Assembly (NCBI RefSeq): GCF_029893325.1
Contig: NZ_JARXWL010000003.1
Coordinates: 85,118-149,117 of the forward strand
Source of the DNA: Enterococcus sp. PF1-24
Lineage (GTDB): Bacteria; Bacillota; Bacilli; Lactobacillales; Enterococcaceae
Length of the DNA: 64,000 nt
Direction of reading: 5' to 3'
Position 1 is the first letter of the stretch. The number at the start of each line of letters is the position of its first letter. Position numbers and translations under genes: made by a program. Positions 1 through 6,710 of this stretch are shown here, in pieces. Under the pieces are notes generated by a model that did not search any database, was not told the origin of the DNA, and saw only the letters and a program-made list of their open reading frames with translations.

Positions 1-200
1 ACGACAAATTGAAATTTTTGTAGATCAGTTTCTGTATAAGCTAGATAACGTATATGTGTATTTTTATGTCCGACATTCATATAATCATATGAGAATTCAA
101 TACTACATAAAACTTTTGCAAGCTCTGTCCAACGTCTAAGTGTTCGAGTTGAGTTTAGGCCATCAATTTTTTCTACTACTTGTTTGCTTGTATAGACCAT
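1..200 (-). CDS. DNA-binding protein, MerR/excisionase-like N-terminus (partial)
   Basis: Reads leftward from an ATG at 200-198 behind a strong AAAGGAGGTG ribosome site and stays open for about 66 codons to the window edge, so the C-terminus is missing. The N-terminus (MVYTSKQVVEKIDGLNSTRT, then LRRWTELAKVL) has the look of a helix-turn-helix of the MerR/excisionase or plasmid RepB-accessory type. It is divergent from the XRE regulator at 358, and the two share an intergenic region with repeated CAGAT half-sites, as in phage or integrative-element switch regions. A role as excisionase or second regulator is inference. Confidence 0.55.
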   Translation of the reverse strand, partial: MVYTSKQVVEKIDGLNSTRTLRRWTELAKVLCSIEFSYDYMNVGHKNTHIRYLAYTETDLQKFQFV

Positions 201-225
201 ATTTTCACCTCCTTTCAATCAAAAA

Positions 226-291
226 ATCTGATTTTCAAATATATCTTAATATCAGATTTACGAATTGTCAAGAAAAATCCTAAAATCAGAT
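226..291. promoter_or_regulatory. Operator cluster between divergent regulators
   Basis: Three related half-sites lie between the two divergent genes: ATCTGATTTT at 226-235, ATCAGATTTA at 251-260 and AAAATCAGAT at 282-291. The first and last are exact reverse complements. The last lies just upstream of the -35 box of the XRE gene. The layout suits binding by the XRE repressor itself. The sites are seen; the binding protein is inferred. Confidence 0.5.
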
Positions 292-298
292 AAAAAGA

Positions 299-327
299 TT
301 GAAAAAAAGAGTTGTTACAAGTATAAT
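299..327 (+). promoter_or_regulatory. Sigma-A promoter of the XRE gene
   Basis: TTGAAA at 299-304 and a perfect TATAAT at 322-327 are separated by 17 bases. The box pair ends 30 bases before the ATG of the XRE regulator. Confidence 0.65.
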
Positions 328-357
328 TGACTTAATTTATTGGAGGAGGGAACACAA

Positions 358-876
358 ATGAATCGGATAAAAGAGCTACGAAAAGATAGAAATGTAACAG
401 TTAAAGATCTTAGTGAGAAGTTTGGTGTATCTCAAAGTATGTTAACGAATTATGAAAATGGTAGCAGTTTACCTAGAGATAATGAAATTTGGAATAAATT
501 GGCCGATTATTTTGAAGTTAGTGTCCCTTATGTGATGGGATTAACCAGTAGACCTTCGGATTATATTAAGGCACCTGTGCAAAGAAATCCAGATAAACTG
601 TTTGAGGGAATGAAGCCTCTTGAAATAGCTATTTCAAGTTGGGATGAATTTCAAGTTTTAAATTTTTTAGAAAATTTGGATGCAGAGGATCTTAAGAAAA
701 CGGTCAAATTTATGTATGGCCTTCTTCAAGATAATAAATATGATGATAAAGAAATAGCAAGGGAATATATTTTCAAGGCAGATAGTTTAACTGTGGATAG
801 AAAAACAAATAACGCTAAGTTAGAAAACATGAGAATGGAAGCAGTGAAAGAGAAACGCTCAGATAAGAATGGATAG
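358..876 (+). CDS. XRE-family transcriptional regulator
   Basis: A 172-aa protein. Residues about 1-60 form a Cro/CI-type helix-turn-helix (IKELRKDRNVTVKDLSEKF, then GVSQSMLTNYENGSSLP), followed by an acidic helical tail of about 110 residues with no recognised domain. The ATG at 358 is chosen over an upstream in-frame TTG at 340 because GGAGGAGGG lies at 342-350, directly in front of it. It sits opposite another DNA-binding gene and has operator-like repeats in front, as expected of an integrative-element or phage-type repressor that controls its own promoter. The target is not known from sequence. Confidence 0.8.
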   Translation: MNRIKELRKDRNVTVKDLSEKFGVSQSMLTNYENGSSLPRDNEIWNKLADYFEVSVPYVMGLTSRPSDYIKAPVQRNPDKLFEGMKPLEIAISSWDEFQVLNFLENLDAEDLKKTVKFMYGLLQDNKYDDKEIAREYIFKADSLTVDRKTNNAKLENMRMEAVKEKRSDKNG

Positions 877-910
877 CAATGAAGTTAAAGTAGAGAGCTA
901 GTTGAGTATT

Positions 911-1075
911 ATGTCACATCCACACAATGATAGTTTGAAAGTAGTTGATTTCATTAGTGAAGAACTGACAGGATATCCAGCTTCTAGATTTTTTAGATAT
1001 GAATTTAGTAAAGAATTAATTACTAAATTCATGTGTTCTCAATTAATTGATTTGTACAAAAGTAGATCAAGATGA
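911..1075 (+). CDS. Small hypothetical protein (54 aa)
   Basis: An ATG-started frame of 54 codons (begins MSHPHNDSLKVVDF) that I do not recognise. There is no convincing ribosome site in front of it. It lies between the XRE gene and a terminator-like hairpin and could be a remnant of a larger accessory gene. Weakly supported. Confidence 0.25.
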   Translation: MSHPHNDSLKVVDFISEELTGYPASRFFRYEFSKELITKFMCSQLIDLYKSRSR

Positions 1076-1120
1076 TCATTTTTAGTGGTTTGAAAAATAA
1101 TCCCCAAAATGCTATTATGC

Positions 1121-1148
1121 AAACGCATGCTGTTGTAAGCGTTTTTTT
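1121..1148 (+). terminator. Rho-independent terminator
   Basis: AAACGC at 1121-1126 pairs with GCGTTT at 1139-1144 across a 12-base loop and runs into a T-tract. It would end transcription from the XRE gene. Confidence 0.5.
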
Positions 1149-1269
1149 AGGGATGCTTCTATTCTTTGATAATCAATATTTTTATAGACAGTTATACTAA
1201 AATAACGTATCATATATAGTATATTAACCTCGTGAAGTGTTTAGTGAAAAAAATCACTATGTTTAGGAG

Positions 1270-1488
1270 GTGGAGAAAATCATATTGAGATTTAAAGATA
1301 ATATTTATCAATTACTTATCTTGCGTGTTACGTCTGAATTTAGTTTTAGTATGTATTCGATTATTTTCCCATTAATCATATTAAATATAAGTGGATCTTT
1401 ATCGCGCGTAAGATTATACTATTCCATTATAAAAATTCCGAGTATTTTGTTATTACTTTTTTTAGGGATTTTGGTAAAAAGAAGTTAG
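1270..1488 (+). pseudogene. Truncated MFS-like transporter N-terminus
   Basis: About 72 codons covering a short N-terminal stretch and two hydrophobic helices (SMYSIIFPLIILNISGS; IIKIPSILLLLFLGILV), like the first two membrane segments of macrolide-efflux-type MFS proteins. It then stops, while full family members run to about 400 residues. AGGAGG at 1265-1270 precedes it, and the start is either the GTG at 1270 or the TTG at 1285. The sequence that follows belongs to an unrelated decayed gene, so this is a remnant. Confidence 0.5.
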
Positions 1489-1501
1489 TAGAAAAAAATT
1501 G

Positions 1502-1903
1502 ATTCCTTATGGTTGGAATCCAATGGGGCCATATCTTGTACTTCCTAATTTGAAGTCTTACTTGGAAGAAAAAATCAGAAAATTGATATCAAAGATTTGA
1601 ATATAGAGTTTTATGACACATTATTATCTAAAGATTATCAAAAAATGTTTATAAAGAAAGCTCAAACTAATTTTCCTGATGATGTAAATTTGAACTTAAA
1701 AAAAATTATTTTCAAGTAGAGAGAACTAAAGAAATTATGCGATCAAAAGCATTTTTTAGTAAATAGAGCAGAGATTATTCGGAAAGTGTCTTAAGAAATA
1801 GTGTCTATATTTTAGGGAAGGCCTGTCCTGACATGAAGATAAATTTAACGATGGAAAGTGATTTTTTTATGAATGAATTAATACAATGGCATCCCAAAAG
1901 GTG
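1502..1903 (+). pseudogene. Decayed cobalamin-binding radical SAM protein (N-terminal part)
   Basis: Reading in shifting frames recovers IPYGWNPMGPYLVLPNLKSY, then KIDIKDLNIEFYDTLLSKDY, then YFQVERTKEIMRSKAFFSK, then SVYILGKACPDMKINLTME. The first two blocks match the usual N-terminus of B12-binding-domain radical SAM proteins (proline-rich start, then a DLN-x-x-F motif). The frame changes occur in A-runs at about 1569-1574 and 1698-1705, and each is consistent with one missing A; a further in-frame TAG follows. The radical SAM core is absent. Family assignment rests on pattern memory, not a search. Confidence 0.45.
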
Positions 1904-1920
1904 ATTTCTAATTAACGTTA

Positions 1921-1954
1921 AAAATCCATTTTGAAAGCGCTTTATGTGGATTTT
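1921..1954. other. AT-rich hairpin with internal palindrome
   Basis: AAAATCCA at 1921-1928 pairs with TGGATTTT at 1947-1954, and the loop holds the palindrome AAAGCGCTTT. It may be a weak terminator at the end of the decayed segment. The internal TGAAAGCGCTTT also resembles part of a cre box but lacks its conserved end. Bases 1955-2146 show nothing else I can identify. Confidence 0.3.
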
Positions 1955-2146
1955 ATATAGGTAGAATATGTAAAGTTGTATTTTCTAGTTTTGACAATAG
2001 CTCCCTTGTGCTGTCGACTCAAAAGCTCAGAGGTTAGAATAGAAAAAAGGGAGCCTAAAACTAAGCTCTCTAGTGTTTTGATTCAATTTGCTATTTAAAA
2101 AATTGTATTCCTAATATTTTTAATTGAGAATTTTTGTGTTTAGCTC

Positions 2147-2767
2147 TTAATAATTATTGATTCTAAATATCAACAAGCCCAAAGATACAAAAACAAAAAT
2201 AAGTAAATATACAATATTTGAGAAATTGGTGAACAGACCTAGTAAAATGAAAACAATACCACAGATCATATAAGTAGCTCCTACGAAAAAGTCTTTTTTT
2301 AACTGCGAGACATACTTCATCTCTGATGTAGAAGTACTAATTATTGGTATTTTTGATTTGGGTAAAATATTTCCTAAGAATAAGAAACTTACTCCGATAA
2401 GGATAAACGCTAAATTGAAAATATCTAAGGACATGTCTGATAAATTTGAAACAGATTTGTAACTAGATATAATAATATAAATATTCAGGATATTCAAAGT
2501 TCCCAATGATAGTATTCCAGTAGACAAAATCTGGCCCATTTTAACGCTACTTTCCGTTTTCTTTGTTTGAATTAATAGAAAGGAACCCATAATAATCATA
2601 AAGATTGGGAGAATTAATACTTCGTATTTGATTCCCCATCTATCAATGTCACCTGATAAACCATAGTGTCCTGGTATTTCTGAAGGAAGAATTCTTAGTG
2701 CAAGTAAAGATAATAGTAGTGGTAAAAACATTAGTAATTTCAAAATAAACTTTTTTCTATTTTTCAA
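2147..2767 (-). CDS. SdpI-family membrane (immunity-like) protein, DUF1648
   Basis: A 206-aa polytopic membrane protein with a hydrophobic N-terminus followed by the DUF1648 signature (LPSEIPGHYGLSGDIDRWG) and about six membrane helices. In Bacillus subtilis SdpI gives immunity to the SDP toxin, a peptide that collapses the membrane potential. The start is a TTG at 2767, set 9 bases behind AAAGGAGG and overlapping the last 11 bases of the upstream ArsR-type gene, so translation is probably coupled. The neighbouring RiPP operon suggests it protects against that peptide; this is inference from context. Confidence 0.75.
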   Translation of the reverse strand: MKNRKKFILKLLMFLPLLLSLLALRILPSEIPGHYGLSGDIDRWGIKYEVLILPIFMIIMGSFLLIQTKKTESSVKMGQILSTGILSLGTLNILNIYIIISSYKSVSNLSDMSLDIFNLAFILIGVSFLFLGNILPKSKIPIISTSTSEMKYVSQLKKDFFVGATYMICGIVFILLGLFTNFSNIVYLLIFVFVSLGLLIFRINNY

Positions 2768-3035
2768 AATTATTTGCCTCCTTTATAGAATCAATCCACA
2801 GTGTTAGTTGTTCTAAAACGCTCAAATTTAGTTCATAATATATATAATTTTTGAGCTTCACTTCCTGAAGTAAATCTGCTCTCTTTAGCTGTGAGATGTG
2901 ATAAGATAATGCAGATGGCGAAACAGACAAGGAAGATGCTAACTCCCCTGTAGTTAATCTTTTCTTGGATAGACACATTATTATTTCTCTTCTCTTATCA
3001 TCTGACAGCGCTCTTAACAGGGTATTTACAGTCAT
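2757..3035 (-). CDS. SdpR-type ArsR-family autorepressor
   Basis: A 92-aa winged-helix repressor. Residues about 5-80 give the ArsR fold (LLRALSDDKRREIIMCLSKK, then the recognition region LSVSPSALSYHISQLKRADL). No metal-binding cysteine pair is visible, as in SdpR. The ATG at 3035 is preferred over an in-frame TTG at 3065 because AAGGTGG lies about 7 bases in front of it. It forms an operon with the SdpI-like gene. A 24-bp inverted repeat overlaps its own promoter and that of the divergent RiPP operon, so it probably represses both. Confidence 0.8.
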   Translation of the reverse strand: MTVNTLLRALSDDKRREIIMCLSKKRLTTGELASSLSVSPSALSYHISQLKRADLLQEVKLKNYIYYELNLSVLEQLTLWIDSIKEANNFEK

Positions 3036-3069
3036 GGGCACCACCTTCGATTTGAATATCTGCAAGCTT

Positions 3070-3109
3070 ATTATATGCTATTTCAAATAAAATTGAAATA
3101 GTTTATATA
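3070..3109. promoter_or_regulatory. Shared divergent promoter with perfect operator palindrome
   Basis: CTATTTCAA at 3078-3086 and TTGAAATAG at 3093-3101 form a perfect 9-bp inverted repeat with a 6-base spacer. On the minus strand, TTTCAA (3098-3093) and TATAAT (3075-3070) are 17 bases apart and would serve the repressor gene. On the plus strand, TTTCAA (3081-3086) and TATATA (3104-3109) are also 17 bases apart and would serve the RiPP operon. A dimer bound here would cover both promoters. Confidence 0.6.
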
Positions 3110-3196
3110 TGATCGCTAGCAATGAAGTCTTGAATGGAAGAATTCAGCACAATAAGATTCGAGATATATTTAGCTAACCTAGAAAGGAGTGATACC

Positions 3197-3388
3197 ATGT
3201 CTGTACAAGCGCCATATGAAAAACCTAGTGTCCAAGTGGATCAAAGCCAAGATGGAGAAATAACGCCTTATATTGGTGTTGTTGGGGCAAATGTATTTGG
3301 GATACTAAATGCGAATGTTTACACAACTGTTAACGTATTTATGGTTGCCAACCTAAATGCTGGCTTTAACTGGAACCTCTCTAAATAG
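3197..3388 (+). CDS. RiPP precursor peptide with Asn at six-residue spacing
   Basis: A 63-aa peptide. The ATG at 3197 follows GAAAGGAG at 3182-3189 with a normal gap, so upstream in-frame codons are ignored. Residues 1-26 (MSVQAPYEKPSVQVDQ, then SQDGEITPYI) look like a short leader. Residues 27-63 look like the core: small, hydrophobic and very rich in Asn at 32, 38, 40, 46, 52, 54, 58 and 60. The sets 32/38, 40/46/52/58 and 54/60 are each exactly six apart. There is no Cys and no double-Gly site. The N-x5-N spacing matches polytheonamide/aeronamide-type cores, where Asn side chains stack in a beta-helix. The cleavage site is not evident. Confidence 0.75.
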   Translation: MSVQAPYEKPSVQVDQSQDGEITPYIGVVGANVFGILNANVYTTVNVFMVANLNAGFNWNLSK

Positions 3389-3452
3389 TAATAATTTGAT
3401 CTAATTAGGCTTCATTGTTTGCGATCAATTTTGTAGTGAAAGGATGAATAAG

Positions 3453-4490
3453 ATGGATTTTACTCAACAATATCCAATAATTGACACTATTCAAGCACAA
3501 CTTTCTAATCTGAAAAACTTGGATGCTCCATTGATGGTATCAATGGATATAACTAATCAATGTAATCTTCGGTGTGTTCACTGTTTTAATAATAGTGGAT
3601 CGGATGAATTATATGACTCTGAACTTACGGATGAAGAAATTATTGATGTAACAAAACAAATCTGTGATCTTCGACCTACTAATGTTTGCCTTTGTGGTGG
3701 AGAAACGACATGTAGAAAGAACATACTAGATATCATTGATGTTTTGCATGAAGGTAAAGTAGGAAACATAAGCATGGTTTCTAATGGGATGACCCTGACT
3801 AAGAAAAAAGTAACAGAACTGAATGCGCACGGTGTAACTCAAATTCAGATTAGCCTAGATGGAGTTAATAAGTACCAACATGATACTTTCAGAGGTGTAG
3901 CTGGATCGTTTAATAATGCGGTTAATGCGATTAAAATAGTTAAGGAGTTAGGACTTTCACCAGTTACAACTTCATTAGTTCCAAACAAACTAAATTTTAA
4001 AGACATCTATTCTTATGTTGAGATGTGTATTGGTCTTGGTGTAGAAGAAATAAGAATAATGCCATTTATTCCTTCAGGTAGAGGAAAAACATTAGGTAGA
4101 CAACTGATTCTAAGTAACTATGAGTATTTCAAACTTCAAAATGAGATTGTTCGTGCCCAAAGAGATTTTATTAACGAGGTCTTCGTTGAATGGGGAGATC
4201 CCATTGATCATCTAAGAAGAATGCCAACCAATGCTTTTAATGGATTAAAGACATACTGTATGGAAATAAAATCAAATGGAGATTTAACCGCGACTACTTA
4301 TTTACCTGTAATAGTTGGCAGCACTCGTAAGCACTCTTTAAGAGAATATTGGGATGCTGGTTATGATAGATTATGGAAAAATCCTAAAATACTTGAGTAT
4401 ACAGAAAAAATTCAGAATATTTATGATTTTGATACTTTTGTACCTGCTCCTTTTTCAGGAGAAAAAGTATATATTGATCTAATAAAGTAA
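3453..4490 (+). CDS. Radical SAM peptide-modifying enzyme, degenerate SPASM/twitch region
   Basis: 345 aa with the ATG at 3453 (AAAGG 9 bases upstream; an ATG at 3444 is too close). The cluster motif CNLRCVHC is at residues 37-44, the SAM-binding CGGE at 81-84, and SLDG near 134-137. The C-terminal region keeps the sequence spacing of a SPASM/twitch domain (YCMEIKSNGDL, then SLREYWDAGY) but has only one Cys, at about 269, so a second iron-sulfur cluster there is unlikely. RiPP radical SAM epimerases (PoyD, OspD, YydG) use a single Cys as hydrogen donor, so epimerisation of the adjacent precursor is the favoured guess. C-C crosslinking remains possible. Confidence 0.75.
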   Translation: MDFTQQYPIIDTIQAQLSNLKNLDAPLMVSMDITNQCNLRCVHCFNNSGSDELYDSELTDEEIIDVTKQICDLRPTNVCLCGGETTCRKNILDIIDVLHEGKVGNISMVSNGMTLTKKKVTELNAHGVTQIQISLDGVNKYQHDTFRGVAGSFNNAVNAIKIVKELGLSPVTTSLVPNKLNFKDIYSYVEMCIGLGVEEIRIMPFIPSGRGKTLGRQLILSNYEYFKLQNEIVRAQRDFINEVFVEWGDPIDHLRRMPTNAFNGLKTYCMEIKSNGDLTATTYLPVIVGSTRKHSLREYWDAGYDRLWKNPKILEYTEKIQNIYDFDTFVPAPFSGEKVYIDLIK

Positions 4491-4507
4491 CGGAGAGGAG
4501 TATTTAT

Positions 4508-5296
4508 ATGAATTATGAATTATTAGAAGAGAATTTTTTCGTGAGAGGTGAGAAAGACGACACGATTACAGTCATGAACAAAGAAACACATCAAATTTGT
4601 TATTTGTCAAAACTAAGTGGAGAGGTTCTTAAAAATCCACATATTAATACATCGGAAAAACTAGTCGATTTCGTAACAACGAAATATGATTGTTCAAATC
4701 AAACCAATGATGAGATAGTTGAAGATATTGAAGGGATCATTTATCAGTTAGATGCTTTAGGGTTATTAAAAATTAGTACAGCTAAAAAACAAAGCGATAT
4801 TTATAATGGGGTTACTGTCGGAGGTGAAGCCCTATATGTGGGTATCGAAAAATTCATTTCCGATAATTGCGGGTTTGATTCAAATTATATTCAAGCAGAC
4901 CTATCTTCCGATTACTTCAACAAAGGTGCTATTCGAGTTAGACAATTTAACAACAAAGAAGTGAACATATTATTATACCAGAAAGGGAAAATAATTTGTG
5001 ACTTTGTCGTTGGCTTACCCCCATTTAGTTCTGCTGTATCAGTAATTTCCGTGAATACTATTGTTTTTGATCAACGATTGTCAAAGAAAGAAATAGAGAC
5101 TGCAATTACCAAAATTCTAACGTTTATATATAAGGAGCTCGGGAATCAATACAATAAAATTCGATTCAATTCATATGACGATAGTCATGTATTTGCTACT
5201 AGAATTCTTGAGAAATTGGGCTTCAAAAAAGTTGCAACATTTGAAAAAGAGATAGCTAAATCTATAGATTTGAACGTTTACGACAAGGAAATCTGA
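4508..5296 (+). CDS. PqqD-like domain fused to GNAT-like domain
   Basis: 262 aa. Residues about 10-95 resemble PqqD/RRE winged-helix domains that hold RiPP leaders (DTITVMNKETHQICYLSKLS, then EDIEGIIYQLDALGLLKIS). Residues about 105-255 end in a typical GNAT closing segment (ATRILEKLGFKKVATFEKEI). The classical acetyl-CoA loop is not clear, so catalytic activity is uncertain. The position between the radical SAM gene and the methyltransferase gene suggests it delivers the leader, acylates the product, or both. The fusion is seen; its role is inferred. It starts at ATG 4508 behind GGAGAGGAG. Confidence 0.6.
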   Translation: MNYELLEENFFVRGEKDDTITVMNKETHQICYLSKLSGEVLKNPHINTSEKLVDFVTTKYDCSNQTNDEIVEDIEGIIYQLDALGLLKISTAKKQSDIYNGVTVGGEALYVGIEKFISDNCGFDSNYIQADLSSDYFNKGAIRVRQFNNKEVNILLYQKGKIICDFVVGLPPFSSAVSVISVNTIVFDQRLSKKEIETAITKILTFIYKELGNQYNKIRFNSYDDSHVFATRILEKLGFKKVATFEKEIAKSIDLNVYDKEI

Positions 5297-5318
5297 TTAT
5301 TAATGGAGGATAGACAAA

Positions 5319-6710
5319 ATGCTAAAATTAAAGAAACAATATTCTTCAACTTTGAGGGAATTATTAGAGAAAATCAACTATTCATTAATAGTACAAACGA
5401 TTCGTGGAAATGGAGCATTTCTAGACCCTTGGTTTGATCTAGACTCGGCTCAAAAGGCCATCGAATCCATTCCATTTGCGAAACAAAATATTATGAAGTT
5501 ATTGTATTTAGGTACACCGATCTCTAAAGAAAGCTTACTAAATGAAATATCTGCGGAAACATTAATGTTACTTATTGAGTGCGGATTACTTATTGAAAAT
5601 GAAACTATGATAGAAACAGCTAATATCGTTATTTTAATGTATCAGCAACTATACTTAGTAGTGGAAAAACCAACTAATCATAAGTACACTAAAAATTCCG
5701 ATACGGATGTCTATATTGGTTACGATAGTTTTAGATTGGCTGAAAATATTAAGTTTGATAAAGGGGCAGTTGTTTTAGACTTGTGTAGCGGATCAGGAAT
5801 TCAAGGATTAATTGCAGGAAAATCAGCTGCAAGAGTAATCTCAGTCGAACTAAACAAAACGGCATTCAACTTCGCATCGTTTAATGGTCTACTAAATGAT
5901 TTAGAAGATACAGTGGAAGTGCGATTAGGGAACTTATACAATCCGGTAAAACAAGACGAAAAATTTGATTATATTTATGTGAACCCACCGTTTATTCCTG
6001 TAGTTAAAAATATATATTATCCTCTATGTGGTGATGGAGGAGAAGATGGTATGCATATTCTAAAAAAAATTATTGAAGGAATACCAAATATTGCAAAAAA
6101 AAGTTCAAAAGTACAAATTTTTTGCCAGTGCTTAGGGGATTCAAATAGTATCCTATTCCTTGATTATTTAAAGAACTTCTCGAAAAATTTAGAATGGAAC
6201 TGTAACGCCATTGTAACCGATAAGCTCCCACTAAAATATCAAGCGCAACAATTAGCAACTTTCACTGCTTGTGTAAATAAAGAATTAGATATAGAAAAAT
6301 TTATTAAAGATATGAAACAAATATACTTTGATTTAAATGTGGATTATCTATACAGCTTAATTATTGATATCACAGTAGGCGAAAAAGGATCTTTGAAACT
6401 ATATAATATTGCAAATTCATGGAATCTGAAAGACATACCAGTATCTAATGAAAATATAGATATTAGAAATTCTAATGATTCTTATATTGTTCAAGAGAAC
6501 TCTGAAATAAAGGGATATTTTGATACAATAGCAAAAGATATTTTTGATTTATTCGATGGAGAAAATTCACTTTCTGATATTTCTAAACAGCTTCATCCAA
6601 AGAATTCCGAGAGATTCACTGAAGCAGCCTTTGAACTCGAAGTAATGATGAATGTTCAGTCCATGGAAAAATTAGGTTTGATAAACAAAAAAAGTAGAGT
6701 GAATCTATGA
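5319..6710 (+). CDS. SAM-dependent methyltransferase (NPPF) with C-terminal PqqD-like domain
   Basis: 463 aa. Residues 1-125 form a helical, winged-helix-like N-terminus. Residues about 130-300 are a class I SAM domain with motif I LDLCSGSGI at 153-161 and NPPF at 222-225. The (D/N)PP(Y/F) motif is typical of enzymes that methylate planar nitrogen, such as adenine N6 or the glutamine side-chain amide (PrmC/HemK). Residues about 383-458 look like a second PqqD-type domain (IAKDIFDLFDGENSLSDIS, then VQSMEKLGLI). In this operon the Asn-rich precursor is an obvious substrate, so Asn side-chain N-methylation, as by PoyE, is the leading hypothesis. It overlaps the ABC gene by 4 bases. Confidence 0.7.
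   Translation: MLKLKKQYSSTLRELLEKINYSLIVQTIRGNGAFLDPWFDLDSAQKAIESIPFAKQNIMKLLYLGTPISKESLLNEISAETLMLLIECGLLIENETMIETANIVILMYQQLYLVVEKPTNHKYTKNSDTDVYIGYDSFRLAENIKFDKGAVVLDLCSGSGIQGLIAGKSAARVISVELNKTAFNFASFNGLLNDLEDTVEVRLGNLYNPVKQDEKFDYIYVNPPFIPVVKNIYYPLCGDGGEDGMHILKKIIEGIPNIAKKSSKVQIFCQCLGDSNSILFLDYLKNFSKNLEWNCNAIVTDKLPLKYQAQQLATFTACVNKELDIEKFIKDMKQIYFDLNVDYLYSLIIDITVGEKGSLKLYNIANSWNLKDIPVSNENIDIRNSNDSYIVQENSEIKGYFDTIAKDIFDLFDGENSLSDISKQLHPKNSERFTEAAFELEVMMNVQSMEKLGLINKKSRVNL

Noticed and set aside
1930..1943. cre-like TGAAAGCGCTTT inside the hairpin at 1921
   Set aside because: Lacks the conserved CA end and sits in decayed DNA with no promoter.
3134..3196. N-terminal extension of the precursor frame
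   Set aside because: The upstream in-frame start lacks a ribosome site, while GAAAGGAG precedes the ATG at 3197.
3390..3435. Possible attenuator between precursor and radical SAM gene
   Set aside because: Only a 6-bp TTGATC/GATCAA stem with a loop near 20 bases and no solid T-tract.
3578..3775. Minus-strand frame inside the radical SAM gene
   Set aside because: Shadow of the coding strand with no ribosome site or recognisable product.
3197..4490. Sactipeptide or ranthipeptide pathway
   Set aside because: The precursor has no Cys, so thioether crosslinks cannot form.
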